Below are positions 8,661-17,619 of a stretch of 64,000 nucleotides of DNA, in pieces. Numbering within the stretch: position 1 is the first letter of the stretch; each line of letters begins with the position of its first letter. Below the pieces are notes generated by a model that worked only from the letters and a program-made list of their open reading frames with translations, had not been told where the DNA came from and did not search any database. This DNA is from JBKBYG01 sp046313435. GTDB lineage: Bacteria > Pseudomonadota > Alphaproteobacteria > Rickettsiales > Arcanibacteraceae. A program made the position numbers and the translations under genes. The DNA lies in NCBI GenBank assembly GCA_046313435.1, contig JBKBYG010000005.1, positions 5,791-69,790 of the forward strand. The letters run 5' to 3'.

Positions 8661-9596
8661 TTATCTCCATAACGTTTTTTTAAGCTTGCGTGAGCTCTGA
8701 GAATCCTTTTCACGAATTATATCTAATAATACATTTCCTTCCGCAGAGTACTTATCACTTTTTAAGTTATTAACAAGCTTGGGAGTAGCGAAATCAGTGA
8801 TAATATTAGAAATATCATGACAAAAAAGTTGTGATAGTCCTGTTTTTGATACTTGAATAAAACTGTTTAATTTTATTCTATTATCGCTTATAAAATTATC
8901 AAATCTGTTTAAATTATTTGTTATATAAGGGTTATTAATATCTAATCTTTTTTTTAATTCTTTAGAAATGTGATCTATATTATTTACAAAAGTTCTATAT
9001 TCTTCAGGGGTTATACGGATTTTTTTCTCTGAATCTTTAGCAATAGTCTGTATTTTATTTATTAGTAGAACTATTTCTGTCTCGTTTTTTTCTAACATTT
9101 TTGCAAAACATAAATTTTCACTTGGTGTTTCTACTGAAAATTTTTTAATGCTAATATTATAGTTAAGTGAGTTTTCAAAGATATCTTTTAAATTATGGTA
9201 ATCATATGTTTCAGCGCTGGATATGCTAATATTTTCTATATAAATATTATCGGCAATGAATAAGTTTATATAATCTACATTTTTCCTAAAACTTGTTTTA
9301 TCTGCGAAATTCAGGTGTAATTCTTTTAAATGTTTATTTTTAGTAATTTCGTTAAGTATAAAGCGTGCTTCAAGAGCATTTTTAGGTGAAATATTAAATA
9401 TCACTTTGGTTATATAATTTTGCTTAAGCTTAGTTTGAAGAAGCTCTGGATAACTTAAATCTGTAATTTCTAAAGTATCTAAACCGTTTTGTAAACTCGC
9501 TTGAGAGCTAATATTTAGCGCTCCAATTTCTTCTTTAGATTTTTTTATAGGACTAGAGTAAATTATATCTGTAAATTTTCTTTTTTTATCAGTCAT
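8661..9596 (-). CDS. Degenerate leucine-rich-repeat-like protein
   Basis: I do not recognise this 311-residue protein as a named family. Short segments such as NKHLKELHLNF and NISIKKFSVETP have the spacing of ribonuclease-inhibitor-type LRR strands, and the N-terminus is charged (TDKKRKFTD). Residues about 247-269 (HDISNIITDFATPKLVNN) occupy the same C-terminal place as the F-box-like motif of the LRR protein at 34464, and both proteins end in a basic charged tail. There is no signal peptide or membrane helix. It is a plausible secreted effector; the gene is isolated and convergent with the upstream carboxypeptidase gene. Confidence 0.5.
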   Translation of the reverse strand: MTDKKRKFTDIIYSSPIKKSKEEIGALNISSQASLQNGLDTLEITDLSYPELLQTKLKQNYITKVIFNISPKNALEARFILNEITKNKHLKELHLNFADKTSFRKNVDYINLFIADNIYIENISISSAETYDYHNLKDIFENSLNYNISIKKFSVETPSENLCFAKMLEKNETEIVLLINKIQTIAKDSEKKIRITPEEYRTFVNNIDHISKELKKRLDINNPYITNNLNRFDNFISDNRIKLNSFIQVSKTGLSQLFCHDISNIITDFATPKLVNNLKSDKYSAEGNVLLDIIREKDSQSSRKLKKTLWR

Positions 9597-9641
9597 TTTA
9601 AAATTTCTTTTAGTTAATGGTTATTAATAATATTATATATA

Positions 9642-9668
9642 ATTATAAATAAAAATTAACTAAGTCAA
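9642..9668 (-). promoter_or_regulatory. Putative promoter of the LRR-like gene
   Basis: On the minus strand TTGACT (9668-9663) is followed after 15 bases by a perfect TATAAT (9647-9642), leaving a leader of about 40 nt before the ATG at 9596. The spacer is shorter than ideal. Confidence 0.35.
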
Positions 9669-9811
9669 GATAAAATTAACAGAAATTAACATATTTTTTC
9701 ATTATAAATATTAAAAAAGTACTATCTATTTGAAAAATATAGTTTTTTTATTAATTATTTTTTTTAAGCGTATCACGATATTTTAGTAGTAACTAACGGT
9801 GATTTTGAAAT

Positions 9812-9828
9812 TCAAGCTTTAAGCTTGA
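9812..9828 (+). repeat. Short palindrome upstream of nagZ
   Basis: TCAAGCTT-T-AAGCTTGA is a 17-bp palindrome with a single central base, 54 bases before the nagZ start. It could be an operator or leader hairpin. The rest of the 285-base gap 9597-9881 is AT-rich and shows only the minus-strand promoter. Confidence 0.4.
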
Positions 9829-9881
9829 CTAAGAAGTATGCAACTAATAAGTTAGTCTGATAATAAATATTTGGGAAAGAA

Positions 9882-10982
9882 ATGATTTTTGAACAGGATA
9901 GTTTTAACCAATTAGAGGGAATGTATATTTTGAATATGGAAGATAATAATATAATGCCGAGTATTGAAGACCAGATTGGTTCAATGTTAATTATTGGATT
10001 TAATGGAACAGATTTCAACACTTCAACAGGACAAGGATTTTTAACTAAAATTGAAAATAAGCATGTTGGTTCGGTTATTTTATTTAAGTATAATATTAAA
10101 TCATCAGATCAGCTTAAAGAACTAACCCAAACTATTCACGATGCAAATCCTGCATGTACGATATACATTGATCAAGAAGGTGGTAAAGTACAGAGATTAA
10201 GATTTAATGAGTATCCTTCAGCTGCTTATATTGCAAAAAATTATACAGTAGAAGAAGCTGAAGAAATTTACAGTGATTTAGCAGCCGAACTAAAAGAATT
10301 TGGAGTTGATGCAAATTTTGGACCTTTAGTAGATTTAAATAATATTAAGGCACCTTGCCAAGTTATTGGAGGCTTAGATAGAAGTTATTCTGAAGATCCT
10401 GATATAGTTGTAGATTACGCATCTGCCTTTATTGAAGCACACCATAAAAATAGCATTTTGACTTGTATAAAACATTTTCCTGGCCATGGATACGCACAAG
10501 GAGATACCCATCATGGGTTGGTAGATGTAACTGAAACCTATAATGAAATTGAACTTTTGCCATTTTATAAATTAATCGATCAAAATAAAGTAGATATGAT
10601 TATGACGGCTCATATTCTAAATAAAAATTTTGATCCAAATTATCCTGCTACTTTATCAAAAATTACTTTAGATAAATTACTTAGAAATAATGGCTATGAT
10701 GGCGTAATCGTAAGTGATGATTTACTGATGAGTGCACTTAGTGAGAATTATGAATTCGAAGATTTAGTGATTCAGTCGATTAATGCTGGTTGTGATATGC
10801 TTATAATTTCAAATAATGCAGAAGCGTGCAAGCATTTACCTGATTATGAACCAGATAATAACATAGCAATTAAAATTATTGATATTGTAAAAAAAGCTAT
10901 TGAAAAACAAGTAATAACAGAAGAACAAATTAATAATTCTTATAGAAGAATTGTAGAGTTAAAAAGTAAATTTAAGCTTTAA
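9882..10982 (+). CDS. nagZ: Beta-N-acetylhexosaminidase, glycoside hydrolase family 3
   Basis: NagZ removes GlcNAc from GlcNAc-anhydroMurNAc-peptides during cytosolic recycling of peptidoglycan. The 366-residue protein has the GH3 TIM barrel with DQEGGKVQRLR, the phosphate-binding KHFPGHG motif followed by GDTHHGL, which keeps the Asp-x-His catalytic pair on a flexible loop, and IVSDDLLMSAL with the nucleophile aspartate. No signal peptide is present, in line with cytosolic action. The start at 9882 follows GGGAAAGAA, a weak ribosome site; an in-frame ATG lies at 9936 inside the N-terminal extension. With rlpA and two carboxypeptidases nearby it argues for an active wall cycle. Confidence 0.85.
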   Translation: MIFEQDSFNQLEGMYILNMEDNNIMPSIEDQIGSMLIIGFNGTDFNTSTGQGFLTKIENKHVGSVILFKYNIKSSDQLKELTQTIHDANPACTIYIDQEGGKVQRLRFNEYPSAAYIAKNYTVEEAEEIYSDLAAELKEFGVDANFGPLVDLNNIKAPCQVIGGLDRSYSEDPDIVVDYASAFIEAHHKNSILTCIKHFPGHGYAQGDTHHGLVDVTETYNEIELLPFYKLIDQNKVDMIMTAHILNKNFDPNYPATLSKITLDKLLRNNGYDGVIVSDDLLMSALSENYEFEDLVIQSINAGCDMLIISNNAEACKHLPDYEPDNNIAIKIIDIVKKAIEKQVITEEQINNSYRRIVELKSKFKL

Positions 10983-10991
10983 CAAACTTAA

Positions 10992-11558
10992 TTACTTAAT
11001 TTTATTATAGTGAATAATGTCGTGAAAACATGCTTTTTGATTTGAAGTATTTCTATAACCATGTGGTTGGTCTGCATTAAAACGTAAACCTTCATTTGAT
11101 TTAATCTTATGCCAGATATTATTGATAAGCACTTCCATTTTGCCTTCAGTGACAATTACATGCTCAACAACATTACCGGTGTGTGATGGAGATAAATGCA
11201 CACAACCAGGTAATAATTCAATAATAAATACTTCAAAACATAAATTATCATCATAAGGAAATAAAGAAGTAACTTTAATCTTATCATCATCGGGATGAAT
11301 TTGTGTTGGATTATTAGTACGATGTATTGTTGTAGGTGAATATTTAATATTATCTTCGATGAAGCTTGAAAATGATGTTTCAAATCCACTTGCAATTTTC
11401 CATAAAGTAGAAATAGTAGGGCTTGATTCTGCTCTTTCAATTTGTCCAAGCATTGCTTTACTTACACCTGTTTTTTGGCTTGCAATATCTAAACTCCAAC
11501 CTTTTGCTCGCCGTAAAGACTTCAAAGTTTCAGAAATTTTTATAATTAAATTATCCAA
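10992..11558 (-). CDS. XRE-family regulator with C-terminal cupin
   Basis: This 188-residue regulator has an N-terminal helix-turn-helix of the XRE/Cro type (about 8-65: LRRAKGWSLDIASQKTGVSKAMLGQIERA) and a C-terminal cupin sensor domain (about 110-185) with VVEHVIVTEGKMEV. Such proteins bind palindromes and respond to a small molecule or metal in the cupin. The start is a TTG at 11558 preceded by AGG at good distance. It is divergent from the ybaK-like/DUF2000 pair, and a perfect 18-bp palindrome lies 25 bases upstream of its start, so autoregulation and control of the pair are likely. Confidence 0.85.
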   Translation of the reverse strand: MDNLIIKISETLKSLRRAKGWSLDIASQKTGVSKAMLGQIERAESSPTISTLWKIASGFETSFSSFIEDNIKYSPTTIHRTNNPTQIHPDDDKIKVTSLFPYDDNLCFEVFIIELLPGCVHLSPSHTGNVVEHVIVTEGKMEVLINNIWHKIKSNEGLRFNADQPHGYRNTSNQKACFHDIIHYNKIK

Positions 11559-11581
11559 ATTTTACCTATATAAAAAAACTC

Positions 11582-11610
11582 TTGTGCGTTATAACGCACA
11601 TATGTATAGT
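11582..11610 (+). promoter_or_regulatory. Promoter of the ybaK-like/DUF2000 operon
   Basis: TTGTGC and TATAGT are separated by exactly 17 bases. The spacer is filled by the palindrome at 11583-11600, so a bound regulator would block polymerase. Confidence 0.5.
11583..11600. promoter_or_regulatory. 18-bp palindromic operator, probable XRE-cupin site
   Basis: TGTGCGTTATAACGCACA is a perfect 18-bp palindrome in the 107-base divergent intergenic region. It is GC-richer than its surroundings and lies between the -35 (11582-11587) and -10 (11605-11610) of the rightward promoter, overlapping the -35. Confidence 0.65.
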
Positions 11611-11665
11611 TTAATTAAATTTAGGATAAAAATATGTTTAATACAATGAATATTATGGAGGAAAT

Positions 11666-12148
11666 ATGGACCAACTTTTTAAGGGAAACATCCAAATTGT
11701 TAAGGATGCTTTAAGTCATAAAGGTTTGAATTGTAAAATTTTAGATCTACCCACAAGCACTAGAACAGCTGAGGAGGCAGCATCAACTATTGGCTGTACA
11801 GTTTCAGAAATTGCAAAATCATTAATATTTAAAACTAAGAATAGTGGAAGACCGATTCTAGTGCTAGTTTCAGGACAAAATAGAGTAAATGAAAAGACGT
11901 TAGAATCTCATATTGGAGAAGAGATACGAAAGGCTGATGCTGATTTTGCAAAGGAAATAACTGGATTTTCAATTGGTGGAATAGCACCTATAGGTCACAA
12001 AGAAAAAATTGAAATAGTTTTTGTAGATGAAGATCTTTTTAACTTTGATAATGTTTGGGTTGCAGCTGGAACTTCAAATGCAGTTTTCAATATAAAAATA
12101 AATGATTTGTTATCAATTACAAATGGACAAAAAATAAAAATTACTTAA
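11666..12148 (+). CDS. YbaK/EbsC-family aminoacyl-tRNA deacylase-like protein
   Basis: YbaK/ProX-type proteins hydrolyse mischarged tRNAs such as Cys-tRNA-Pro or Ala-tRNA-Pro in trans. The 160-residue product has the family pattern: [21 protein letters not shown], then [18 protein letters not shown], and the C-terminal [12 protein letters not shown] motif. GGAGG lies just upstream of the ATG. The gene is followed after 10 bases by a DUF2000 gene that also has a strong AAGGAGG site. The divergent XRE-cupin regulator probably controls both. Whether the substrate is a tRNA or another acyl compound cannot be read from the sequence. Confidence 0.82.
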   Translation: MDQLFKGNIQIVKDALSHKGLNCKILDLPTSTRTAEEAASTIGCTVSEIAKSLIFKTKNSGRPILVLVSGQNRVNEKTLESHIGEEIRKADADFAKEITGFSIGGIAPIGHKEKIEIVFVDEDLFNFDNVWVAAGTSNAVFNIKINDLLSITNGQKIKIT

Positions 12149-12158
12149 GGAGGAAAAT

Positions 12159-12569
12159 ATGAATTTTGAAAATAAATTAGTTATTATTGTTAATAAAGAC
12201 ATTGATATTGGAGTAGCAATGAATGCAGTAGCTCACGCTTCTTTAGCACTAGGAGGATTACTTGGTAGGGAAGGATGCTTGTTAAAATCTAATATTGATG
12301 CAAGCAATAATAATTGGGAAATTTCAGCAATGCCTTATATTGTATTAAGGGGTAAATCAAGTGAAATAAAAGAAGCAATTCTTGCTGCAAAAGAACAGGA
12401 TATTATGCAAATTGCCTTTGTTGATAGTATGACTGGTGGCACCTATTTAGAGCAAATAGAAAATATTAAAAACAAATTTCAAGATGAGCATATTTATTAC
12501 GCAGAGGTAATTTTTGGAAAATGGGAAGAAGTTTCACAAATTACAAGAAAATTATCATTGTACAAATAA
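12159..12569 (+). CDS. DUF2000 family protein
   Basis: This 136-residue protein matches the DUF2000 pattern: [29 protein letters not shown] at the start, a middle strand-loop with [13 protein letters not shown], and a C-terminal [10 protein letters not shown] segment. The fold resembles peptidyl-tRNA hydrolase 2. No reaction is assigned to the family. It is the second gene of the ybaK-like operon with a near-perfect Shine-Dalgarno (AAGGAGG, 6 bases from ATG). Its stop lies only 8 bases from the stop of the convergent virB6-4 gene. Confidence 0.7.
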   Translation: MNFENKLVIIVNKDIDIGVAMNAVAHASLALGGLLGREGCLLKSNIDASNNNWEISAMPYIVLRGKSSEIKEAILAAKEQDIMQIAFVDSMTGGTYLEQIENIKNKFQDEHIYYAEVIFGKWEEVSQITRKLSLYK

Positions 12570-12577
12570 TAATTTTC

Positions 12578-15238
12578 TTAATCCCTTTTAGTAGTCCCCT
12601 TCAAACTTGCAAGATCCTTTATCGCTGGTATACCAGTTTTTAATGCTTTACCAGCACCATAAAGTCCTATTCCTAAACCAATTAGTGGGTTAAAGACCGA
12701 TGCAACAGCAGCAGCTTTACCCCATTTTCCTAAAGTATTCGCTGAATTTGTCAAGCTAGTAACCTTCTCCTTGACTATTTCACTTTGTTGGTCATTGAGA
12801 TTAAAGCTTTTTGAGTATTCAGATATTCTATATTCAAGAAGACTTTGATCAGCACTTATTTTATTACCTCTACCATCTGTGCCATATAGTCCTTTAGCAT
12901 CTGTACCAAATAATCCATAAGTCGAATCATATAAAGCTTGGCCTTTAATTGTGGATATAAGGTCAGTTGCATCATCAATTTTAGCACCTCGTTTATCAGT
13001 TGCAGATTCATACATTTCATCCCTAAAGAGCCTTTTGATACCAGGTGTTTTTTTCGCTATAACTGAAGGGTCTGTTATATGATCAATTGCTCCTTGGAAA
13101 TTATCTGTCAATTTATTTCTATAATAGTTTGCCACTCCAAGTCCTCTGGCAGCAGTACTGATTGGCCCATTTCTCTTTTTAAGATCTTCCCATTCTTTAT
13201 TTAAAAACTTATATGCTTGATCCTTAATTCCATCAGTATATTTAGAAATTGAATTATAAGTACTAGCCGTTGCATGAGTTAAATTTGCAGAAATTCCGCT
13301 CGCTCCAGCAATAGCTCTTGCAATTTGCGGCACCATTTCATTGAAAAAGTACATTAAGACAATAAGTAGTGAAAACATTAAAATTTCTGTTATAGATACA
13401 AAAGTTCCGGCTGCAACTTGTTGTATATGTTGCCAATCAGCTTCAATATAAGGCTGTAAAAATGGTAAGTCAGGAAAGCGTAAATCTAAGCATTCATAAG
13501 GCCCGCAAACTTTATCACTTGCATATTGTGAATATTTACTGGTTAAATTATTATATAAGTCAATTAATTCAGTATTTCCTTCTATATTATCGCAATTTGC
13601 AATATCTTGACATATTTTATCTTTATTTAAAGGTTGAATAAAATTTCCTGGTGCGTATATCCATTGTAAATCTTTTTCTGGGTCAAGATGGGGTTTTCTA
13701 GGTAACCATATGTTTAAGAGAAACCAATCAGTTGTGCAAACTCTAAATCCTAGTAACTTCTGTAATTGTGAGATAATTATATTCATCCATAATGATAATG
13801 CTGCAAATACCAATATAGGTTGTATAAAATAGCTAAATAATTGATTTATCCAATTATTAAATAATCCAAATGTGAATCTAAATAATATGAAGCTTATAAA
13901 TATAGGAGCGAGTATTATTAATAAACTTGTTGTCAAATAAGCAAGTAAAAAGAATATCACTGCTTTAAATAAAGCAATCATAAATAAAATTATTACTAAT
14001 AAGAATCCTATTACTATTACTATACCTATTCCTGAACCACCAAAAATTAGTGAAGCCATTTTCATCCAGGTTTCTTTGGCAATTAATATATCGATCATGT
14101 TATCGAAAACTGTAAACATAGTTTGTGGACTGCAAGAAGAGTCAGCGGAAGTTACAATACAAATTATTTGGTTTACGCCTTTAGTAAAGAAACTGAATAT
14201 TGTATCATTAAAAAATGCCCAGCTAGTTTCAGTAGCAATCAGCTGCATTATAATAGCCATTTTGAAAATATGGATTGCAAACTGTGCTTGACTCATTTGC
14301 GTAACACCGAAGATAAATAATATTGCTTGAATAATTATGTATAATGTCAGTAATACTCTAACATCTTTTACAAAATTACTATTCTTCACTATATTTTTAT
14401 AAATCTGCTCTGAAGCTTTGTTAAATGTATCTTGTACAAATTTTATTACTTTAGAAATTGGTCCTAAATCAGTAGTTTCAACTCCAGATTTGAAAATTAA
14501 TTTATATTGCCCACCATTATCATCATAAAAATTATCTAGAATTTTAAAATATAAACTTTCTGACGCTATTGAGCCAGCAGGTGGTTCATCATTATAACCA
14601 CCTGTAGATTCATAAGATAAGTCACTATCATTATTTGGAATACCATCACCAATTTTAGTATCTTGGAATAAATTTAAATTCTCTCCTAAATGAAATGTTT
14701 TGGCGTCACTAGTAAGATTTCTGAGGGTAGTTTCATTTCGATTCGGATCTTCGCTAGTTATAAGCCCATATAAACCAACACCTTTGTTAAAATAACATGC
14801 GGCATTACTACTATCTGGATCGTTTGGTGAATCAGCAGGAACATTTTCAAGTTTTATATATTTTGCTTCTGGATCAGGGCACATTCCTTCAGAAGTAAAT
14901 CTACAAACTGAAGAGTTTCTAACAACTTCTGGTATATTGTCAAAGACATCAGAGGCTGCGCCATACCATGGGCTCCACCTAGAATTATCACCATTCCTAA
15001 CCATAATGGATAATCTCTTTCCAGTAATTTGATATCCGCTAGCTTTCCATGTGATAACTTGATTTTCCTGTTCTCCAAATATATTCGTATTATTGCCTTG
15101 ACCATCGACTTCTGGACGAGCGCTTACGTTAAGTTTTGGAAATCCAAAATCATCGGGGTCAATACATACCTTATCGCATGAGCTTAATGTTAAAAGCAGT
15201 AATAATATATAAAGACATTTCTTAAATGTAGTGTGCAT
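12578..15238 (-). CDS. virB6-4: VirB6-family T4SS protein, paralogue 4 (lipoprotein)
   Basis: This is a component of the inner-membrane channel of the rickettsial type IV secretion system. The 886-residue protein starts with a lipoprotein signal (lipobox LSSC, C21). It has an extracytoplasmic N-terminal region to about 285 with GLYGLITSEDPN and LYFKILDNFYDDNGGQY, segments that look like a calcium-lectin beta-sandwich. A TrbL/VirB6 membrane core with several helices follows, including LAPIFISFILFRFTFGLFNNWINQL. The cytoplasmic or surface tail of about 250 residues contains a Tyr-Gly-rich repeat (YGLFGTDAKGLYGTDGRG). It is the last gene of the operon, 22 bases after virB6-3. Confidence 0.87.
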   Translation of the reverse strand: MHTTFKKCLYILLLLLTLSSCDKVCIDPDDFGFPKLNVSARPEVDGQGNNTNIFGEQENQVITWKASGYQITGKRLSIMVRNGDNSRWSPWYGAASDVFDNIPEVVRNSSVCRFTSEGMCPDPEAKYIKLENVPADSPNDPDSSNAACYFNKGVGLYGLITSEDPNRNETTLRNLTSDAKTFHLGENLNLFQDTKIGDGIPNNDSDLSYESTGGYNDEPPAGSIASESLYFKILDNFYDDNGGQYKLIFKSGVETTDLGPISKVIKFVQDTFNKASEQIYKNIVKNSNFVKDVRVLLTLYIIIQAILFIFGVTQMSQAQFAIHIFKMAIIMQLIATETSWAFFNDTIFSFFTKGVNQIICIVTSADSSCSPQTMFTVFDNMIDILIAKETWMKMASLIFGGSGIGIVIVIGFLLVIILFMIALFKAVIFFLLAYLTTSLLIILAPIFISFILFRFTFGLFNNWINQLFSYFIQPILVFAALSLWMNIIISQLQKLLGFRVCTTDWFLLNIWLPRKPHLDPEKDLQWIYAPGNFIQPLNKDKICQDIANCDNIEGNTELIDLYNNLTSKYSQYASDKVCGPYECLDLRFPDLPFLQPYIEADWQHIQQVAAGTFVSITEILMFSLLIVLMYFFNEMVPQIARAIAGASGISANLTHATASTYNSISKYTDGIKDQAYKFLNKEWEDLKKRNGPISTAARGLGVANYYRNKLTDNFQGAIDHITDPSVIAKKTPGIKRLFRDEMYESATDKRGAKIDDATDLISTIKGQALYDSTYGLFGTDAKGLYGTDGRGNKISADQSLLEYRISEYSKSFNLNDQQSEIVKEKVTSLTNSANTLGKWGKAAAVASVFNPLIGLGIGLYGAGKALKTGIPAIKDLASLKGTTKRD

Positions 15239-15260
15239 CTTTTACTATTCCCATATGACT

Positions 15261-17609
15261 TTATTTACTCATTTCATCAGCTCTTGACGAAGCTCTGCGA
15301 CCTATAGCTCTATCAAGTTTACTTTTTGCGTCCATTCCAGTTAATGCTTTTGCTTTTTCCACAGTTTGTCTTGCGCTTGAATGACTCCCGGTTAAACCAC
15401 CAACACCGAACATAGTTTCTGTTAACATACTTGTTAAATTAGGAACAAAATCTAACATTTTTTGTAAAACTTTAATAAGCATTAGAAAGATTAGTGTTGC
15501 TATTGTTATATTGAGATAAAACCCACTACCATCGCTTGCAGCCTTAGCTAAGCTTAAATTAAATTGACTGTTGTATGAGCTAGGATCTGTTACAGGAGAA
15601 TACCAGGCTAAAGAAAAATCTAAGGACCCAAAAGCACCGAAATCCAAGCTTAATGGTATTGCATTATTATCCCAACATACTTTGAAAGCAATAGCATTTT
15701 CAAATGAAATTAAAGCAAGTTCATAAATTATAAATATTGTACCAAAAAGCATAACCGGCTGAATGCTAAAGTTAAATAAATACTTAACCCAATTGTCAAA
15801 ATAAGTCTTTGTTCGCTCAAATAGAAGACACGCAATAAATAAAGGCGCGACAGAAATCATAAAAGCAATAGCTACAATACTTACCATATAGCCGATAATT
15901 ACTTCTATAATGCATAACATATATATAACTATTCCATAAATTAAGGCTATAGCTATTATTATAGCGCCTACAAAAATTTTTCCACCAAGTAGTATTGAAG
16001 AAAGTTTGATCCAAGTATATTCTGTAAAGAATTTCTGTATGGAAAGATCAATAAACCTGAATAAATTACTTCCAGGTGTAGTAGGATCTCCCCCCGTTAC
16101 AATTTGTAATAAATATTCTGAGCCATTTAAAAATCCTTTTAATAAATAATCATTAAAAAAGTTCCAACTTGAATCTGTTGCAATTAATGCAAATAAAGTA
16201 CCCATTTTAAATATTCTTATTACTAAATCTTGTTGAGTAATTTCAACCATACCTAAAGTAAACATGACTCCATAAATTGTAATATATAAAATGATAGCAC
16301 CCTTAACCATCTTTATAAAACTTACATTTTTTATAATATTATTATAAATTGTAAGAGAAGCTTTGCCAGTATCGATTTTAACTTTAGAAATTAAGCTGCT
16401 AATAAATTTGGATAATCTATCATTTACTGTTAAGCTCGTTGGACTTATTGTAACAAAATATCTGCCATTTTTTCCAAAAGGTTTCTTAATAGAAGCTGGA
16501 GCTGTAGGGAAAGAGTTATTATAATTCTGATTAAAATACTGCATTTGGTCATATATAGTATTTGTTGGAGCCTCATCATGTATCTTTATCCATAATGTCC
16601 CAGTTGTTTTTGCGGTCTGATCTTGCACAGAATCGCCTGATGAAGTAACGTTAATAATATCAAGAGTATCATTTGTATTATTTGCATCACCACTATATAT
16701 TGCATAATCAATTGAGCCAAAATGGTTCACTGAAGTATTAGCATTAGCAACTTCATCAAAAAATTTTGTCACATTGAATGAATAATTACCTAAATTATTA
16801 TTAAAGCATGAGTAATTAGATGAAGCTCCGCAACCATCGAGCGCTTGAAAAATTAAATTTCCCCCGGTATTTAAATTATGTATATAAAAGCCATTTTCTG
16901 TAAAGCCACCATCACCTAAATTAGTTTTAAATTGTGATTTTAAATCAAAATCTTTATTAAAATCGTTTATAAGTGAACTTCCAAGAAAAATCTGTAAACC
17001 AGAACCTTTCATGCTCCAGCTACCATATAAAGTTGAGCCATTTCTACATTCTCTACTTTCATAAGGTGATTTCTCACATATATTCTTTACAACTAAACAA
17101 CTACATTGGTGAGCAGGATCATTGGAACAAGTTAAAGCAAATATATCACAGCCTTGATTAACATAGTTAAGTGCTACATTGCCACTCGCTGTCTTCTCGC
17201 TTATAGTTAACTCTATAGAATCTCCATTAGTAAATTTTAATCCTGTGTCCTTAGGCGGGCCAATTTTGGGATTAAAATCTATTAATGTATTGAATGTACG
17301 TGATACTGCGCCTCCAACTTTAATATTAAAATTTTGTCCCTTATACAAAGATATTTTAGTATCATACCATTTATCATATTTTCCTAGTGAATCAGCATCA
17401 TATCTATTCTTGTTGTTATTGTATTCATTGTAATATCCGTCAGCCTCAATAATTGCAGAAGTTTTCGCAACTTCTCCATGATCCATTTTATATATACACT
17501 GAGGAAGATTCCCTGGCCTATCATATGCAAATATAGTGCGTGACGAGAAAACACTTAATATAATAAGTAACAAATAATTTAAAATTTTATAGCGCTGTAT
17601 ATTTAACAT
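15261..17609 (-). CDS. virB6-3: VirB6-family T4SS protein, paralogue 3
   Basis: This 782-residue VirB6 paralogue has a cleavable-type signal (about 1-28, ending FAYD), no lipobox, and a cysteine-rich N-terminal ectodomain (CDIFALTCSNDPAHQCSC). That region carries two lectin-like segments (NLIFQALDGCG and GTLWIKIHDEAPTN). The membrane core contains VAPLFIACLLFERTKTYFDNWVKYL, the conserved VirB6 signature, within multiple transmembrane helices. A short basic tail ends the protein. It lies 10 bases downstream of virB6-2 and 22 bases upstream of virB6-4, so cotranscription is clear. The division of labour among VirB6 paralogues is not known from sequence. Confidence 0.88.
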   Translation of the reverse strand: MLNIQRYKILNYLLLIILSVFSSRTIFAYDRPGNLPQCIYKMDHGEVAKTSAIIEADGYYNEYNNNKNRYDADSLGKYDKWYDTKISLYKGQNFNIKVGGAVSRTFNTLIDFNPKIGPPKDTGLKFTNGDSIELTISEKTASGNVALNYVNQGCDIFALTCSNDPAHQCSCLVVKNICEKSPYESRECRNGSTLYGSWSMKGSGLQIFLGSSLINDFNKDFDLKSQFKTNLGDGGFTENGFYIHNLNTGGNLIFQALDGCGASSNYSCFNNNLGNYSFNVTKFFDEVANANTSVNHFGSIDYAIYSGDANNTNDTLDIINVTSSGDSVQDQTAKTTGTLWIKIHDEAPTNTIYDQMQYFNQNYNNSFPTAPASIKKPFGKNGRYFVTISPTSLTVNDRLSKFISSLISKVKIDTGKASLTIYNNIIKNVSFIKMVKGAIILYITIYGVMFTLGMVEITQQDLVIRIFKMGTLFALIATDSSWNFFNDYLLKGFLNGSEYLLQIVTGGDPTTPGSNLFRFIDLSIQKFFTEYTWIKLSSILLGGKIFVGAIIIAIALIYGIVIYMLCIIEVIIGYMVSIVAIAFMISVAPLFIACLLFERTKTYFDNWVKYLFNFSIQPVMLFGTIFIIYELALISFENAIAFKVCWDNNAIPLSLDFGAFGSLDFSLAWYSPVTDPSSYNSQFNLSLAKAASDGSGFYLNITIATLIFLMLIKVLQKMLDFVPNLTSMLTETMFGVGGLTGSHSSARQTVEKAKALTGMDAKSKLDRAIGRRASSRADEMSK

Positions 17610-17619
17610 CTTGTATTAA

